Of a DNA stretch of 64,000 nt, positions 9,914 to 18,286 are shown piece after piece. This DNA is from Actinomadura sp. NBRC 104412 (GTDB lineage: Bacteria > Actinomycetota > Actinomycetes > Streptosporangiales > Streptosporangiaceae). The stretch covers positions 84,625 through 148,624 of the forward strand of contig NZ_BSTM01000011.1 in the NCBI RefSeq assembly GCF_030269515.1, read 5' to 3'. Position numbers and translations under genes: made by a program. Below the pieces are notes generated by a model that saw only the letters and a program-made list of their open reading frames with translations, made no database searches and was not told where the DNA came from. Positions within the stretch are counted from its first letter, which is position 1; every line of letters begins with the position of its first letter.

Positions 9914-10530
9914 TGGTGGGGGGGCGACCCCCCACGCCCCCCGGTGCGGGGCCAGCGACCACCGCCGCTCGCCTTGACGGCTCGCGGCGGCGACTCATTG
10001 TGGGGGGCGACCCCCCACACCCCCCGATGCGGGGCCAGCGACCACCGCCGCTCGCCTTGACGGCTCGCGGCGGTGGCCACTGACCCCGGTCAGGGGCTCC
10101 GCCCCCGACACCCCCGGCAGGGGCTCCGCCCCCTGCACCCCCGTGGGGCTTTGCCCCTTGCCCCCGACTCATTGTGGGGGGCGACCCCCCACACCCCCCG
10201 ATGCGGGGCCAGCGATCCCCGCCGCTCGCCTTGACGGCTCGCGGCGGTGACCGCTGACCCCGGGTAGGGGCTCCGCCCCTACGACCCCGGTCAGGGGCTT
10301 CGCCCCCGACACCCCCTTCGGGGCTATGCCCCTTTGGGGGCGTTCTAGGTCGTTTCCTCGTGGGGGTCTTGTACTGGCGACCCAGTACGCCCTCCGGGTG
10401 CGGGGTCGGCGGTCCCCGCCGCTGGCTGGGGGCTTGCGGCGGTGGCCGCTGATCTTGTGTGGGGGTTGCGCCGCCTGCACCGTCTTGGGGCTTTGCCCCT
10501 TGGCCCTGTTGGGGGCTTCGCCTTCTTGGT
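9914..10530. repeat. Array of GC-rich hairpin modules
   Basis: About 0.6 kb without a gene, built from repeated self-complementary modules. Module 1 is GTGGGGGG-cga-CCCCCCAC. Module 2 is a stem of CCACCGCCGC against GCGGCGGTGG around a 15-nt loop. Module 3 is the small hairpin GGGGCTCCGCCCC and variants. Three clear copies of the module 1-module 2 pair start near 9916, 9999 and 10174, and a decayed fourth starts near 10375. The same modules occur after parE. The array lies between co-directional minus-strand units, so it may stop read-through from upstream or act as a REP-like element. No ORF inside looks real. Confidence 0.85.
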
Positions 10531-10536
10531 GGTGTT

Positions 10537-10902
10537 TTAGGCGGTTTCTTCGTGGAGGTCTTCTACTTCGGTTTCTTTGGCCCAGGTTTGGTAGACGCCT
10601 CGGTCGAATGTTTCCAGTCCTAGGCGTTCGGCGACCGGGGCTTGGCCGTCTGCGTGTTCCACGCGTAGCCAGCCCTTGTGTTCGCCCAGGACGACGAACT
10701 TCTCGCCGCGCCAGGTGCAGTACGTGTTCACGTAGGTGAGGTCGACATCGTCGGCGTGGACGACCTTGACGTGGCGGTCCGGGGTCACGGGTGTGAAGCC
10801 GTCGGATTGGGAGAGGGAGTAGAGCCGCACCTGGGAGCCGTCGGGGCTCGCTTCGTACTCGGTGCCGTGCCAGGTCGCGTAGAAGCCGTGCCGGATGCTC
10901 AT
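10537..10902 (-). CDS. Small unrecognised protein, SH3-like by appearance
   Basis: Encodes 121 residues. I do not recognise the family. The sequence is rich in aromatic residues and short beta-strand-like stretches (YATWHGTEYEA, YCTWRGEKFVVLGEHKGWLRVEH), suggesting a compact beta barrel of SH3 type. There is no signal peptide or membrane helix. Its ATG overlaps the stop of the TY-Chap/SseB-like gene upstream by 4 bp, so the two are translationally coupled and probably act together. A longer in-frame extension into the upstream gene is only a shadow. Confidence 0.75.
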   Translation of the reverse strand: MSIRHGFYATWHGTEYEASPDGSQVRLYSLSQSDGFTPVTPDRHVKVVHADDVDLTYVNTYCTWRGEKFVVLGEHKGWLRVEHADGQAPVAERLGLETFDRGVYQTWAKETEVEDLHEETA

Positions 10903-12158
10903 CGTCCGTCCTTGGTGGGTACGGGGAGCCAGCGGCGGAGGTCGGCGTCGTAGGCGGCGACCAGGGTCTCGTGGCCGGTGTGGTCGAGCCGGTACATCTC
11001 CGCGCCGTGCGGGAGGCGCTGGCTGCTGATGGTGAACTCGTGGATGCCGGGGGACGGGGGGCTTTCGGTGACGCGGCGGCGGAACAGCGTCGGCTTGTGC
11101 GCCGGCCACCGGATCACGTGGATCGCCTCGTCGGTCGCCTGGAACGGCGTCCCCTCGTAAAGGAGCCCGAGCTGGTTGACCAGCTTGGCGGGGGTGTCGA
11201 GGTCGCGTACGTCCCGCAGGAGGTGAACGTGACCGCACACGAGGTCGTAGCCGCCCTCCAGGTAGTGCACGACGTGCTCATGGGGGAGCACCTTCTGCAT
11301 GACCGCGTCCCGCAGGGCGGGGGGCTGGATCGGCTTCTCGCAGCGGGGGAGGGAGTCGGCCTCCGCGTACCCGGCGCTGGGCAGGCCGGGGTTGACGGCG
11401 AGCCGCCATTCGGGGTGGGGCCAGTTACGGGCCAGTTCCGGCAGGTACGTCTCGCGGTGGTGTACGGCCTGGCCGCGCAGTGACCGGTCCATGGCCTCGG
11501 GGGAGGTGAAGGCCAGGACGAACGTCTCGTCGCCGAGCCGGGTGGTGGCGTACTGGTTCCCGTTGTCGTAGGTCGGGTCCGCCGGGGCCGGCAGGTAGAG
11601 GACGGCGCGTGAGAGCAGGCCCAGGTAGGTGTCCTGGTCGCCGTGCTGGCGGGCGGCGGCGAGCGCGTCCTCCAGGGCGGTGCCGGTGAGGGGGCCGGTG
11701 GGCTCCTCGGGCTCCTCCGTCTCTTCGGCGGAACGCGGGATCCCCAGGCCCGTCAGCTCCAGTGCCTCGCCCGTCTCGCCGTTCCTTGCCTGGTACACCA
11801 GGTCGAGCGGGGAGGGGACGTCATAGGCGTCCCGTAACGCCGCGACCATGCACAGGGCCAGTGCCGTGCATCGTTCGGCCCGGTCGCGGACGGATCGCCC
11901 GGTCACGGGGACCCGCTGCCACCAGTTGTCCCTGTCCCTTGGCCGTTCCCAGTCGTTCGCGGCCAGCCGGCGCTCCTGCTGCGGGGTCAAGGGCTCGGGG
12001 AGGTACGCGCTGCCCACCGCCTCGGCCTCCAGCGTATCGCGGGACCGCAGCGCCTGCACGTACGGCAGCCCGCCGGTGCGCTGGACGATCAAGAACGACC
12101 GTTCCGGCAGCCACATCAGCTCGACCGCCAGCCGTTCGGCGAAGTCGTTCCAGTCCAA
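10899..12158 (-). CDS. TY-Chap/SseB-like protein (first paralogue)
   Basis: Encodes 419 residues. The N-terminal ~120 residues (MDWNDFAERLAVELMWLPERSFLIVQR) match the YbjN/type III chaperone-like TY-Chap fold. The middle part (about 175-290) resembles the SseB N-terminal domain, with LPAPADP, FVLAFTSPEAMDRSL and LAVNPGLPSAGYAEAD. The C-terminal ~130 residues (GGYDLVCGHVHLLRDV and after) are not recognised. Families with this build are common in actinomycetes and often lie near secretion or toxin loci, but no such locus is here and the function is unknown. It is coupled to the small downstream gene and lies 39 bp after its paralogue. Confidence 0.72.
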   Translation of the reverse strand: MDWNDFAERLAVELMWLPERSFLIVQRTGGLPYVQALRSRDTLEAEAVGSAYLPEPLTPQQERRLAANDWERPRDRDNWWQRVPVTGRSVRDRAERCTALALCMVAALRDAYDVPSPLDLVYQARNGETGEALELTGLGIPRSAEETEEPEEPTGPLTGTALEDALAAARQHGDQDTYLGLLSRAVLYLPAPADPTYDNGNQYATTRLGDETFVLAFTSPEAMDRSLRGQAVHHRETYLPELARNWPHPEWRLAVNPGLPSAGYAEADSLPRCEKPIQPPALRDAVMQKVLPHEHVVHYLEGGYDLVCGHVHLLRDVRDLDTPAKLVNQLGLLYEGTPFQATDEAIHVIRWPAHKPTLFRRRVTESPPSPGIHEFTISSQRLPHGAEMYRLDHTGHETLVAAYDADLRRWLPVPTKDGR

Positions 12159-12197
12159 TCGGGTCCCACTCCCGCGTCCGTCGTGCCCGGACGCCGG

Positions 12198-13370
12198 TCA
12201 GTCCGTACGAGGTGCTTGGACGGCGTCGGCGCGTACCGGCGTCCATGAGCCGGTCATGCCGTCGAACACCGCGGTCTCGGCCTCGTCGCCGTCGCCGTCC
12301 CAGCGCCACAGGCGCGTGCCGTGCGGGAGATGCATCGGGACCGAGGACGCGACGGCCGGGACGTCCGGGGACCGCACCGGGATCGCGGGCGCGGGCGGCT
12401 CGGCGGCCGGGGCGGGGACGGGCGGCGGGACGGCGGCGGGTGGGGGAGCGTTGAGGGAACGCTGGTTGGCGTCCAAGCGGGTGATGGCGGTCGTGTCCAG
12501 GTGGACCTCGCTGGGCAGGCCCGGGTTGATCGCCAGTTGCCAGGACGGGTCGGGCCAGCCGAGCGCCAGTTGCGCGAACGAGGTGCGGCGGTACAGGCCC
12601 GGACGGTGGCCCGAGCGGACCAGCGCCTGCGGCGAGGTGAACACCATCACGTACGTGCCCCCGCCGATCACGGTGGTGGGGAACTCGGTGGCCTCGGGGT
12701 CCTCCACGGCGGGGCCGGTCGCGGGCAGCACGAGGTCGGCCGTCAGCAGCAGGTCGAAGTAGGTGGTGTGGTCCCCGCGTTCCTTGGCGTCGGCCAGCCG
12801 CGGCTCCAGCGAGTCGGGCTCCTCCGGGACGGCCGGCTCGCCGTATCCCGGCGGCACCGGCGCGGCCAGCGCGGGCACGGCGGGCGTGGCGGTTTCCACG
12901 GTGGTGTGGCGCCGCTTGGTGATCCGGGACGGGTCGGCCGCCTCGATCCCGAAGTCCAGCAGCTCGATCAGGCCGGTGCCGTGGCGGTGGAACGACTCGT
13001 ACACCAGGTCGGAGGGCCGCCGCACCCCCTGCACGTCGCGCAGCGCGGTCACCATGACGTCGGCGAGCCTGCCGTGGTCGGCGACCGTCGCGTACGCGGG
13101 CAGCTCGGTCCACCAGTTGCGGGGCGCCGGGTCGGCCGGCGGGCGCCAGCCCGCGTCGCTCATCACCTCCTCGTCGGCGAGGGTGAGCAGCAGCGGGCCT
13201 TCGAGAAAGTTGTTGCTGACCGCCTCGGCGTACAGCCGGTCGGGCTCGCGCATGGCCTGGACGTAGTGACGGCTCTCCTCGCGCTCGCGCACGATGAGGA
13301 TGGTGTCCCGTTCGAGACCGGCCAGCTCGCGTCCCAGACGCCGCGCGAACTCGGACCACTCCACCGACAT
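12198..13370 (-). CDS. TY-Chap/SseB-like protein (second paralogue)
   Basis: Encodes 390 residues and is clearly related to the downstream gene: the same opening (WSEFARRLGRELAGLERDTILIVRE), the same NWW motif after a variable stretch, and the same SseB-like block with TYVMVFTSPQALVRSG and LAINPGLPSEVHLD. A Pro/Ala-rich linker (about 310-345) leads to a short C-terminal unit with THLW-type spacing (LPHGTRLWRWDGDG) that parallels LPHGAEMYRLDHTG at the end of the first paralogue. The two genes look like an ancient duplication. Start: ATG preceded by AGGGAG; an overlapping GTG one codon earlier is also possible. Confidence 0.72.
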   Translation of the reverse strand: MSVEWSEFARRLGRELAGLERDTILIVREREESRHYVQAMREPDRLYAEAVSNNFLEGPLLLTLADEEVMSDAGWRPPADPAPRNWWTELPAYATVADHGRLADVMVTALRDVQGVRRPSDLVYESFHRHGTGLIELLDFGIEAADPSRITKRRHTTVETATPAVPALAAPVPPGYGEPAVPEEPDSLEPRLADAKERGDHTTYFDLLLTADLVLPATGPAVEDPEATEFPTTVIGGGTYVMVFTSPQALVRSGHRPGLYRRTSFAQLALGWPDPSWQLAINPGLPSEVHLDTTAITRLDANQRSLNAPPPAAVPPPVPAPAAEPPAPAIPVRSPDVPAVASSVPMHLPHGTRLWRWDGDGDEAETAVFDGMTGSWTPVRADAVQAPRTD

Positions 13371-13503
13371 CACTCCCTATCACCCGGGGTCGGGCCGCGA
13401 CCCCCGCGCGCCCGGTACCCGAGACCCCGATGATTGTCGCCTGGGTCGCCGCTGGCAAACCGGGAGTTCACCGAGGTCCGCCGGTGGGCGCGGCGCCGTG
13501 GGG

Positions 13504-15189
13504 TCACTCCGGCGGCTCGGCGTGACGAAGGACACGCAGGGCGCGGCGCAGCCCGGCCTCGTCGTCGGCCCAGCGGTCCAGGACGTCGATGAGCCGGTGC
13601 AGGATCTCGTGGCGCTCGTACCCGACGTCCAGGAGCGCCTGCGCGGTCTCCCAGAGCTGGGGCGGGTCGCCGTTCCACAGCCGCTCGGCGAGGCGTTCGT
13701 GCGCCTCCAGATGCTCCTCGGGCGCGCCGGGATGCTCGAACTCCAGCATGATCCGCCGGTCGGCGGGGTCGGCCGGGTCGAGGCTGGACAGGTCGATCGA
13801 GCCGTGCCGTCCCGACCGCGGGTGCCGTCCCGCCAGGCTGTAGCGGCCGGTCAGGTAGGGCAGGGCGAACGCGCGCCGGGGCAGCGCCTCCAGCTCGCCG
13901 TCCGGCAGCAGCCGCACCACGAGCTCGCGGTCGAGCCCGAACGCCGACGGGTCGCGGTAGGACTCGGCGAACTTGGCGGTGGCGTCCCAGACGGCGTCCA
14001 GAGTGGCGCGCACGCCCTCCTCCGGCAGTCCGGTGCGCTTGCCCGCCCAGCGGACCCAGGCGGCCAGCACGTGCGGAACGGCCTCCTGCTCGGTCGGCGA
14101 CAGCAGCACCTTGCGGGGCAGCCAGTCCAGCAGGAACATCTCGCACTTGATCGGGCTGACCCGCAACGGGCGGCCGAAGTCGTGCGCGCAGCCGTAGTCG
14201 ATGATGCGGTCGACGCAGCGGCTGGCGGCCGACAGGTCGGACAGCCCGCCGGCCTCGTCGGACGCCAGGAACCTGGCGGCGAGCGTGGCCCGCCGGTCGC
14301 GTCCCCACACCGACGGCTGGGGCGCGCGGCCGTCCGGCGGCAGCGCGCTCACCCTGGCCCGGACGAACGCGTGGTAGGACGCGAAGCTCTCGTTGACGGG
14401 CGGGTCGGGGGTCTCGTCGGTGTGCTCCAGCGCGCGTAGTAGCAGCGCCCGGGTGTCGCGGGGGTCCAGTTCCTCGAACCGCATCAGCGGGTTGGTCCTG
14501 CCCTCGCGCCGGCAGTGGTCGAGCAGCTTGTCGACCTGGGACGACACCCAGGCGTCCCGGACCATGCCGGGCGCCGGCGGGCTGAGATGCCCCTGCGTGG
14601 CGGTCAGGGACTCCAGGGAGTGCGGGGGCGGCGGGCCGCCGGAGGCGTGCAGCGCGGCGCTGTGGACGGTGCCGGACCTGTTGCGGTCGACCAGGATCAC
14701 CAGGGCGTGCCGGTCGCGGCCGCCGTAGGTGTAGGTGCAGATGATCGAATCCTGGTCGCCGTAGACGTCGCGGGAGACGTGGCAGGACTCGGGCACGACC
14801 ATCCCGACCCGGTCGGCCCAGCCGGGGCGCGCCACGCCGCGTTCCATCAGCGCCAGGGCGGCCCGCTCGGCCTTGGCGGCCTGCCGGGGCGTGCCCAGGT
14901 AGGCCATGCCGGTCAGCAGGGCGAGCGCGGCCGGGGTGCCCACGTCGCCCGCGTAGTCGACCAGGGACTCCCCGATGACCTCCTCGACGTCGCCGCCCGG
15001 CACCCGGCCGCCCCACCAGGAGCCCAGGATCTCGCTGACGATCAGCTCGGCGTCCAGGGGGCTGCGCACCGCCAGCAGTTCGCGGGCGTGCCGGAGCATG
15101 CCATCGAAGATCGCGAAGACCTCGTCCGACGGCGGCGGCCCGTTCCGCGGCGCATCCCCGGAGGGACGGCGGCGGCTGCGAGGACTCAC
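13504..15189 (-). CDS. Unrecognised 561-residue cytosolic protein
   Basis: I do not recognise the family with confidence. The protein is mainly helical, with no signal peptide or membrane segment. The N-terminal part (GMLRHARELLAVRSPLDAELIVSEILGSWWG) opens with amphipathic helices. A Trp-rich middle region includes MFLLDWLPRKVLLSPTEQEAVPHVL. The end (QLWETAQALLDVGYERHEILHRLIDVL) recalls DUF1841-type tails, where a Gly-x-x-(R/E)-HE motif precedes a helix; this is a weak match. Start is GTG with a poor ribosome site. Its codon use matches native actinomycete genes. Position upstream of the TY-Chap/SseB pair on the same strand may be coincidental (133-bp gap). Confidence 0.7.
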   Translation of the reverse strand: MSPRSRRRPSGDAPRNGPPPSDEVFAIFDGMLRHARELLAVRSPLDAELIVSEILGSWWGGRVPGGDVEEVIGESLVDYAGDVGTPAALALLTGMAYLGTPRQAAKAERAALALMERGVARPGWADRVGMVVPESCHVSRDVYGDQDSIICTYTYGGRDRHALVILVDRNRSGTVHSAALHASGGPPPPHSLESLTATQGHLSPPAPGMVRDAWVSSQVDKLLDHCRREGRTNPLMRFEELDPRDTRALLLRALEHTDETPDPPVNESFASYHAFVRARVSALPPDGRAPQPSVWGRDRRATLAARFLASDEAGGLSDLSAASRCVDRIIDYGCAHDFGRPLRVSPIKCEMFLLDWLPRKVLLSPTEQEAVPHVLAAWVRWAGKRTGLPEEGVRATLDAVWDATAKFAESYRDPSAFGLDRELVVRLLPDGELEALPRRAFALPYLTGRYSLAGRHPRSGRHGSIDLSSLDPADPADRRIMLEFEHPGAPEEHLEAHERLAERLWNGDPPQLWETAQALLDVGYERHEILHRLIDVLDRWADDEAGLRRALRVLRHAEPPE

Positions 15190-15337
15190 GCCTCTAGCTT
15201 CTCAGATCCGGGGGCCGGGCTCGCCCAGGAACACAGGTCCTCGGCCGAAATGGGACGACTCGGAACCGTTGCCCCCCGGACGACCGTACTAGATACGGAC
15301 ATTTCCGGCCGAGGGCTCTCAAGACGGCACGGGCCGC

Positions 15338-15598
15338 TCACGGGGCGCGGTCGGGATCCCCGCCGTTCGCCCTCGGGCGCCCGGAGGGAGGCTCGGACTT
15401 CACCATCCCGACCAGATGCTCCCGGGCCATCCGCTCCACCAGCGCGGGGGTCGCCTCAAGCCCCAGATGGGTCATGCACGCCTGAACGTCCGCGACACAG
15501 CGTTCCACGGTGTCGCGGCTGAAGGACGAGAACTCCAACGCGAGCCGTCCGGACAGCAGCAGACGGGTCTCGCTCCGGTGATCGGCCATGACAGGCAT
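15338..15598 (-). CDS. Small three-helix-bundle domain protein
   Basis: Encodes 86 residues. The central segment VERCVADVQACMTHLGLEA followed by ALVERMAREHLVGMV fits the short three-helix dimerisation domain (DUF3562-like) found in many small actinobacterial proteins of unknown role. The C terminus (GRPRANGGDPDRAP) is disordered. A GGAGG ribosome site lies 7 nt before the ATG; an in-frame ATG three codons later is an alternative. It stands alone on the minus strand. Confidence 0.6.
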   Translation of the reverse strand: MPVMADHRSETRLLLSGRLALEFSSFSRDTVERCVADVQACMTHLGLEATPALVERMAREHLVGMVKSEPPSGRPRANGGDPDRAP

Positions 15599-15761
15599 CA
15601 GCGCGCCTCCGAGCCCGAGGGGCCGGCGGTACGGGGTGACCGCCGGTCGGACGCGGCCCGGCGGTCACGCGCACCGCCCAGGACCATGCCGGAAGCCCGG
15701 CGCAGGACGTGCCGCCCAACCTCGCCTCGGGTCCTAGTCTCAGCACATCCACCGCGCCGGT

Positions 15762-16508
15762 TCAAGACCCGTTGGGCCTGGTCTTCAGGGGATTGTCCGG
15801 GTTTTCCGGGTGCCGTTTCGAAGGCGTTTCCGGTGTGTTTCCGGACGCGATTCCACCCCCACGTTCATGCTCGTCGAGCCAGCCTGGATGGTGCCGCGCC
15901 GCCCAGGCGCGGTCCACCCGCCCGGTCAGCATGCCGCCGAGCGCGCCGGGATCCCTGGCCGCGTACCACAGGTGCCCGAGCGTCACCACGAGGATGATCA
16001 GGAACAGCCAGTCGTGCATGAACGTCGCGCCGGTGCGCCAGCGGTCCGGCCACGGGTCGGGAAAGGTCAGGATCGCGCCGGTGCCCAGCATGACCAGGAT
16101 GGCGCCCATGGTGAACGCCGCGTTCAGCTTCTGGCCCGGGTTGAACTTGCCGATCGGGACGACCCCACGGGGCGGGCCGTCCTTCGGATAGGTCACGTCC
16201 CGGCGGTCACGGCGCTGCAGCCACTCCCAGTCGGCGGGATCGAACCGGTTGAACCGGCTCAGATCGGCCCGGAACGCCCGTGACAGCAACCCCAGCAGCA
16301 CCGGTACGGGCAGCGCGAACCCCGCGTAGACGTGCAGCGGCTTGATCAGGTCGCGGCGCCCCACGGCGGCCGACAGCGCGGGCACGTACAGCAGCGCGGC
16401 CGTCACCAGGCACACCAGCATCAGCAGCGCCGTCACATGGTGGATCCAACGCTCCGCCCGCGAGAACCGGTCCAGCATCCCCTCGGTGCGGCGATCACGT
16501 AGGGGCAT
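15762..16508 (-). CDS. Cytochrome b/b6 domain membrane protein
   Basis: Encodes 248 residues with four transmembrane helices and histidines placed for two haems: RAERWIHHVTALLML in helix 1, PLHVYAGFALPVP in helix 2, and FMHDWLFLIILVVTLGHLWYA near the end. This matches the cytochrome b561/formate dehydrogenase gamma type, which passes electrons between quinones and a partner oxidoreductase. Its start lies inside the end of the molybdopterin oxidoreductase gene (14-bp overlap), so the two form a membrane redox pair. The last ~40 residues are hydrophilic and probably cytoplasmic. Confidence 0.87.
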   Translation of the reverse strand: MPLRDRRTEGMLDRFSRAERWIHHVTALLMLVCLVTAALLYVPALSAAVGRRDLIKPLHVYAGFALPVPVLLGLLSRAFRADLSRFNRFDPADWEWLQRRDRRDVTYPKDGPPRGVVPIGKFNPGQKLNAAFTMGAILVMLGTGAILTFPDPWPDRWRTGATFMHDWLFLIILVVTLGHLWYAARDPGALGGMLTGRVDRAWAARHHPGWLDEHERGGGIASGNTPETPSKRHPENPDNPLKTRPNGS

Positions 16509-17244
16509 CGTCCCGCCCGTTCGACCGGCCCACCCAGGCGTCCACGTCGTAGCCGCGCCGCTCCCAATACCCGGTGATGACCTTGTCGGTCAGCTCGATC
16601 CCGCCCAGCCACTTCAGCGACTTGTAGCCGTACATGGGGGCCACGAACAGCCGCACCGGACCGCCATGGTCATGGGTGACGGGCCCGCCGAGCATCTCGC
16701 TGGCCACCACCACGTCCCGCCGCCGCGCCTGCTCCAGCGTCAGCGACTCGGTGTAGACCCCGTCGAACGAGGTGAACCGGACGGCCCGCGCCGCCCCCGA
16801 CACGCCCACCACGTCCAGCAGATCGGGCAGCGCGACCCCGGCCCACATGACCTCGGGCACCCGCCACCCCGTCACGCACTGGAAATCGCGCGTGAGACGC
16901 GTCTGCGGCAGCGCGGCGAGATCGGCCATGGTGAACGTCTGCGGCTTCCGCACCAGCCCGCCCACGGTCAGCTTGTAATCGGCCGCCGTACGGCGCGGCA
17001 CGCCGCCGACCACCGAGTAGTAGCGGAACCCGTCCCCGGCCCCTGGCAGGACGTCCCCGAGCTGCCCCACGGGCGCCAGAGCGCTGTTGACTCCGCGCTG
17101 TAGGGATGTCCCCACCGCGACACCCGCGGCACCGAGGCCGAGCATGCCGAGCACGACCCGACGCCCCACCGGAGTGCCCCGTGCCCGCCGCGCATCCTCA
17201 TTGCTCACATTCCCATTCGAACACCCCCACGGCGCCCCCACCAT
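16495..17244 (-). CDS. Tat-exported molybdopterin-dependent oxidoreductase (MsrP/sulfite-oxidase fold)
   Basis: Encodes up to 249 residues. A Tat-like signal (GRRVVLGMLGLGAAGVAVG) precedes a sulfite-oxidase-fold domain with the molybdenum-ligating cysteine in TRDFQCVTGW, then PEVMWAGVALPDLL and GGPVRLFVAPMYGYKSLKWL. It should act outside the membrane and exchange electrons with the coupled cytochrome b encoded directly downstream. MsrP-type enzymes repair methionine sulfoxide; the true substrate is not shown by the sequence. A GTG at 17208 (MSNEDARRAR) is an equally plausible start that still includes the Tat motif. Confidence 0.87.
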   Translation of the reverse strand: MVGAPWGCSNGNVSNEDARRARGTPVGRRVVLGMLGLGAAGVAVGTSLQRGVNSALAPVGQLGDVLPGAGDGFRYYSVVGGVPRRTAADYKLTVGGLVRKPQTFTMADLAALPQTRLTRDFQCVTGWRVPEVMWAGVALPDLLDVVGVSGAARAVRFTSFDGVYTESLTLEQARRRDVVVASEMLGGPVTHDHGGPVRLFVAPMYGYKSLKWLGGIELTDKVITGYWERRGYDVDAWVGRSNGRDDAPT

Positions 17245-17291
17245 GCCCTTCGGCCACCCCGTAAGGATTCGGTGAGATCTAAGCTGTCCCC

Positions 17292-17867
17292 ATGCCCATC
17301 ACGCTCCACCTAGCGCAACGCCCCGAGGCGAACGAACTGCTGGCCCGCAGCCCCCTGGCCGCCCTCATCGGCATGCTGCTCGACCAGCAGGTGCCGATGG
17401 AGTGGGCTTTTTCGGGGCCTTACACGATCGCCGAGCGGCTCGGGGGCGGGGACCTGGACGCCGGGGAGATCGCGGCGCAGGATCCCGAGGCGTTCGCGGC
17501 GTTGCTGTCGCGGAAGCCGGCGGTGCATCGTTATCCCGGCTCGATGGCCAAGCGGATCCAGGCGCTCTGCCGGTACGTCGTCGAGCACTACGACGGGGAC
17601 GCCGGGGCGATCTGGCGGGACGTCACAGACGGTAAAGAATTGTTCAAAAGGCTCAATGCCCTGCCCGGCTACGGGAAGCAGAAGGCCCAGATCTTCGTGG
17701 CGCTGCTGGGCAAGCGGTACGGGGTGCGTCCCGAAGGCTGGCGCGAGGCGGCGGGGGTGTACGGGGAGGAGGGGTCGCACCGGTCGGTGGCCGACATCAC
17801 AGGTCCCGATTCGCTCGCCAAGGTGCGCGCCTTCAAGCAGGAAATGAAGGCCAAGGCCAAGGCGTAG
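17292..17867 (+). CDS. HhH-GPD-type base-excision DNA repair protein
   Basis: Encodes 191 residues. It has the HhH-GPD layout: a helical opening PLAALIGMLLDQQVPMEWAF, a Lys/Arg-rich helix, and the hairpin LPGYGKQKAQIFVALLGKRYGV. These small actinobacterial proteins are annotated as base-excision repair glycosylases. Past the hairpin, the SVADITGPDSLAKVRAFKQ stretch holds a candidate catalytic Asp, while no iron-sulfur cluster cysteines are present. It is divergent from the molybdopterin enzyme. The window has a second HhH protein at 2623-3252, which is not closely similar. Confidence 0.82.
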   Translation: MPITLHLAQRPEANELLARSPLAALIGMLLDQQVPMEWAFSGPYTIAERLGGGDLDAGEIAAQDPEAFAALLSRKPAVHRYPGSMAKRIQALCRYVVEHYDGDAGAIWRDVTDGKELFKRLNALPGYGKQKAQIFVALLGKRYGVRPEGWREAAGVYGEEGSHRSVADITGPDSLAKVRAFKQEMKAKAKA

Positions 17868-18286
17868 GTGTTCGGCTCGGGCGATCGCCTCGGTCGGGCA
17901 CCGTACGGAACTCGCCGGGCCTGCCCGCTTCCCGGGCGTGTCGCCGCCGGGCGTCGTAACATCACGTACTCGCCGTGCGCGCGGACGCCACCCCGGAGCC
18001 CGGAACGCCCGCCTCGGCGGCGGCCCGGGGCCGGGCCACCGTCATGATCGGGTTCGGATGCCCGCGGGGCTTCCGTCCGCGGCGAACCATCGGGATGATG
18101 AGGGGGTCGTTTCCGCCCGGTGCGCGTCAGGAGGCCGAAGGGATCGAACGCGCCGGGGCGAAAATGGCTCAGTCAGACTCCGACCGGTGTTGTGATGGAG
18201 GTGGGAGCGCTAGCCTGCTCCCATTCACTCATAGTGATGACGACTTGCCACGCGGTACGGGACCCCCTGGGGCGGAGGTGTGACCC
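17868..18286 (+). promoter_or_regulatory. 419-bp leader region of the PP2C phosphatase gene
   Basis: No convincing gene. Two small inverted repeats lie close to the phosphatase start: GGGAGC-N8-GCTCCC at 18203-18222 and TCACT-cat-AGTGA at 18225-18237. They are candidate operators or part of the 5' leader; the second has half-sites resembling the AGTGA core of BldD-type operators but in the outward order. A GGCGGAGGTG ribosome site precedes the ATG. Confidence 0.35.
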
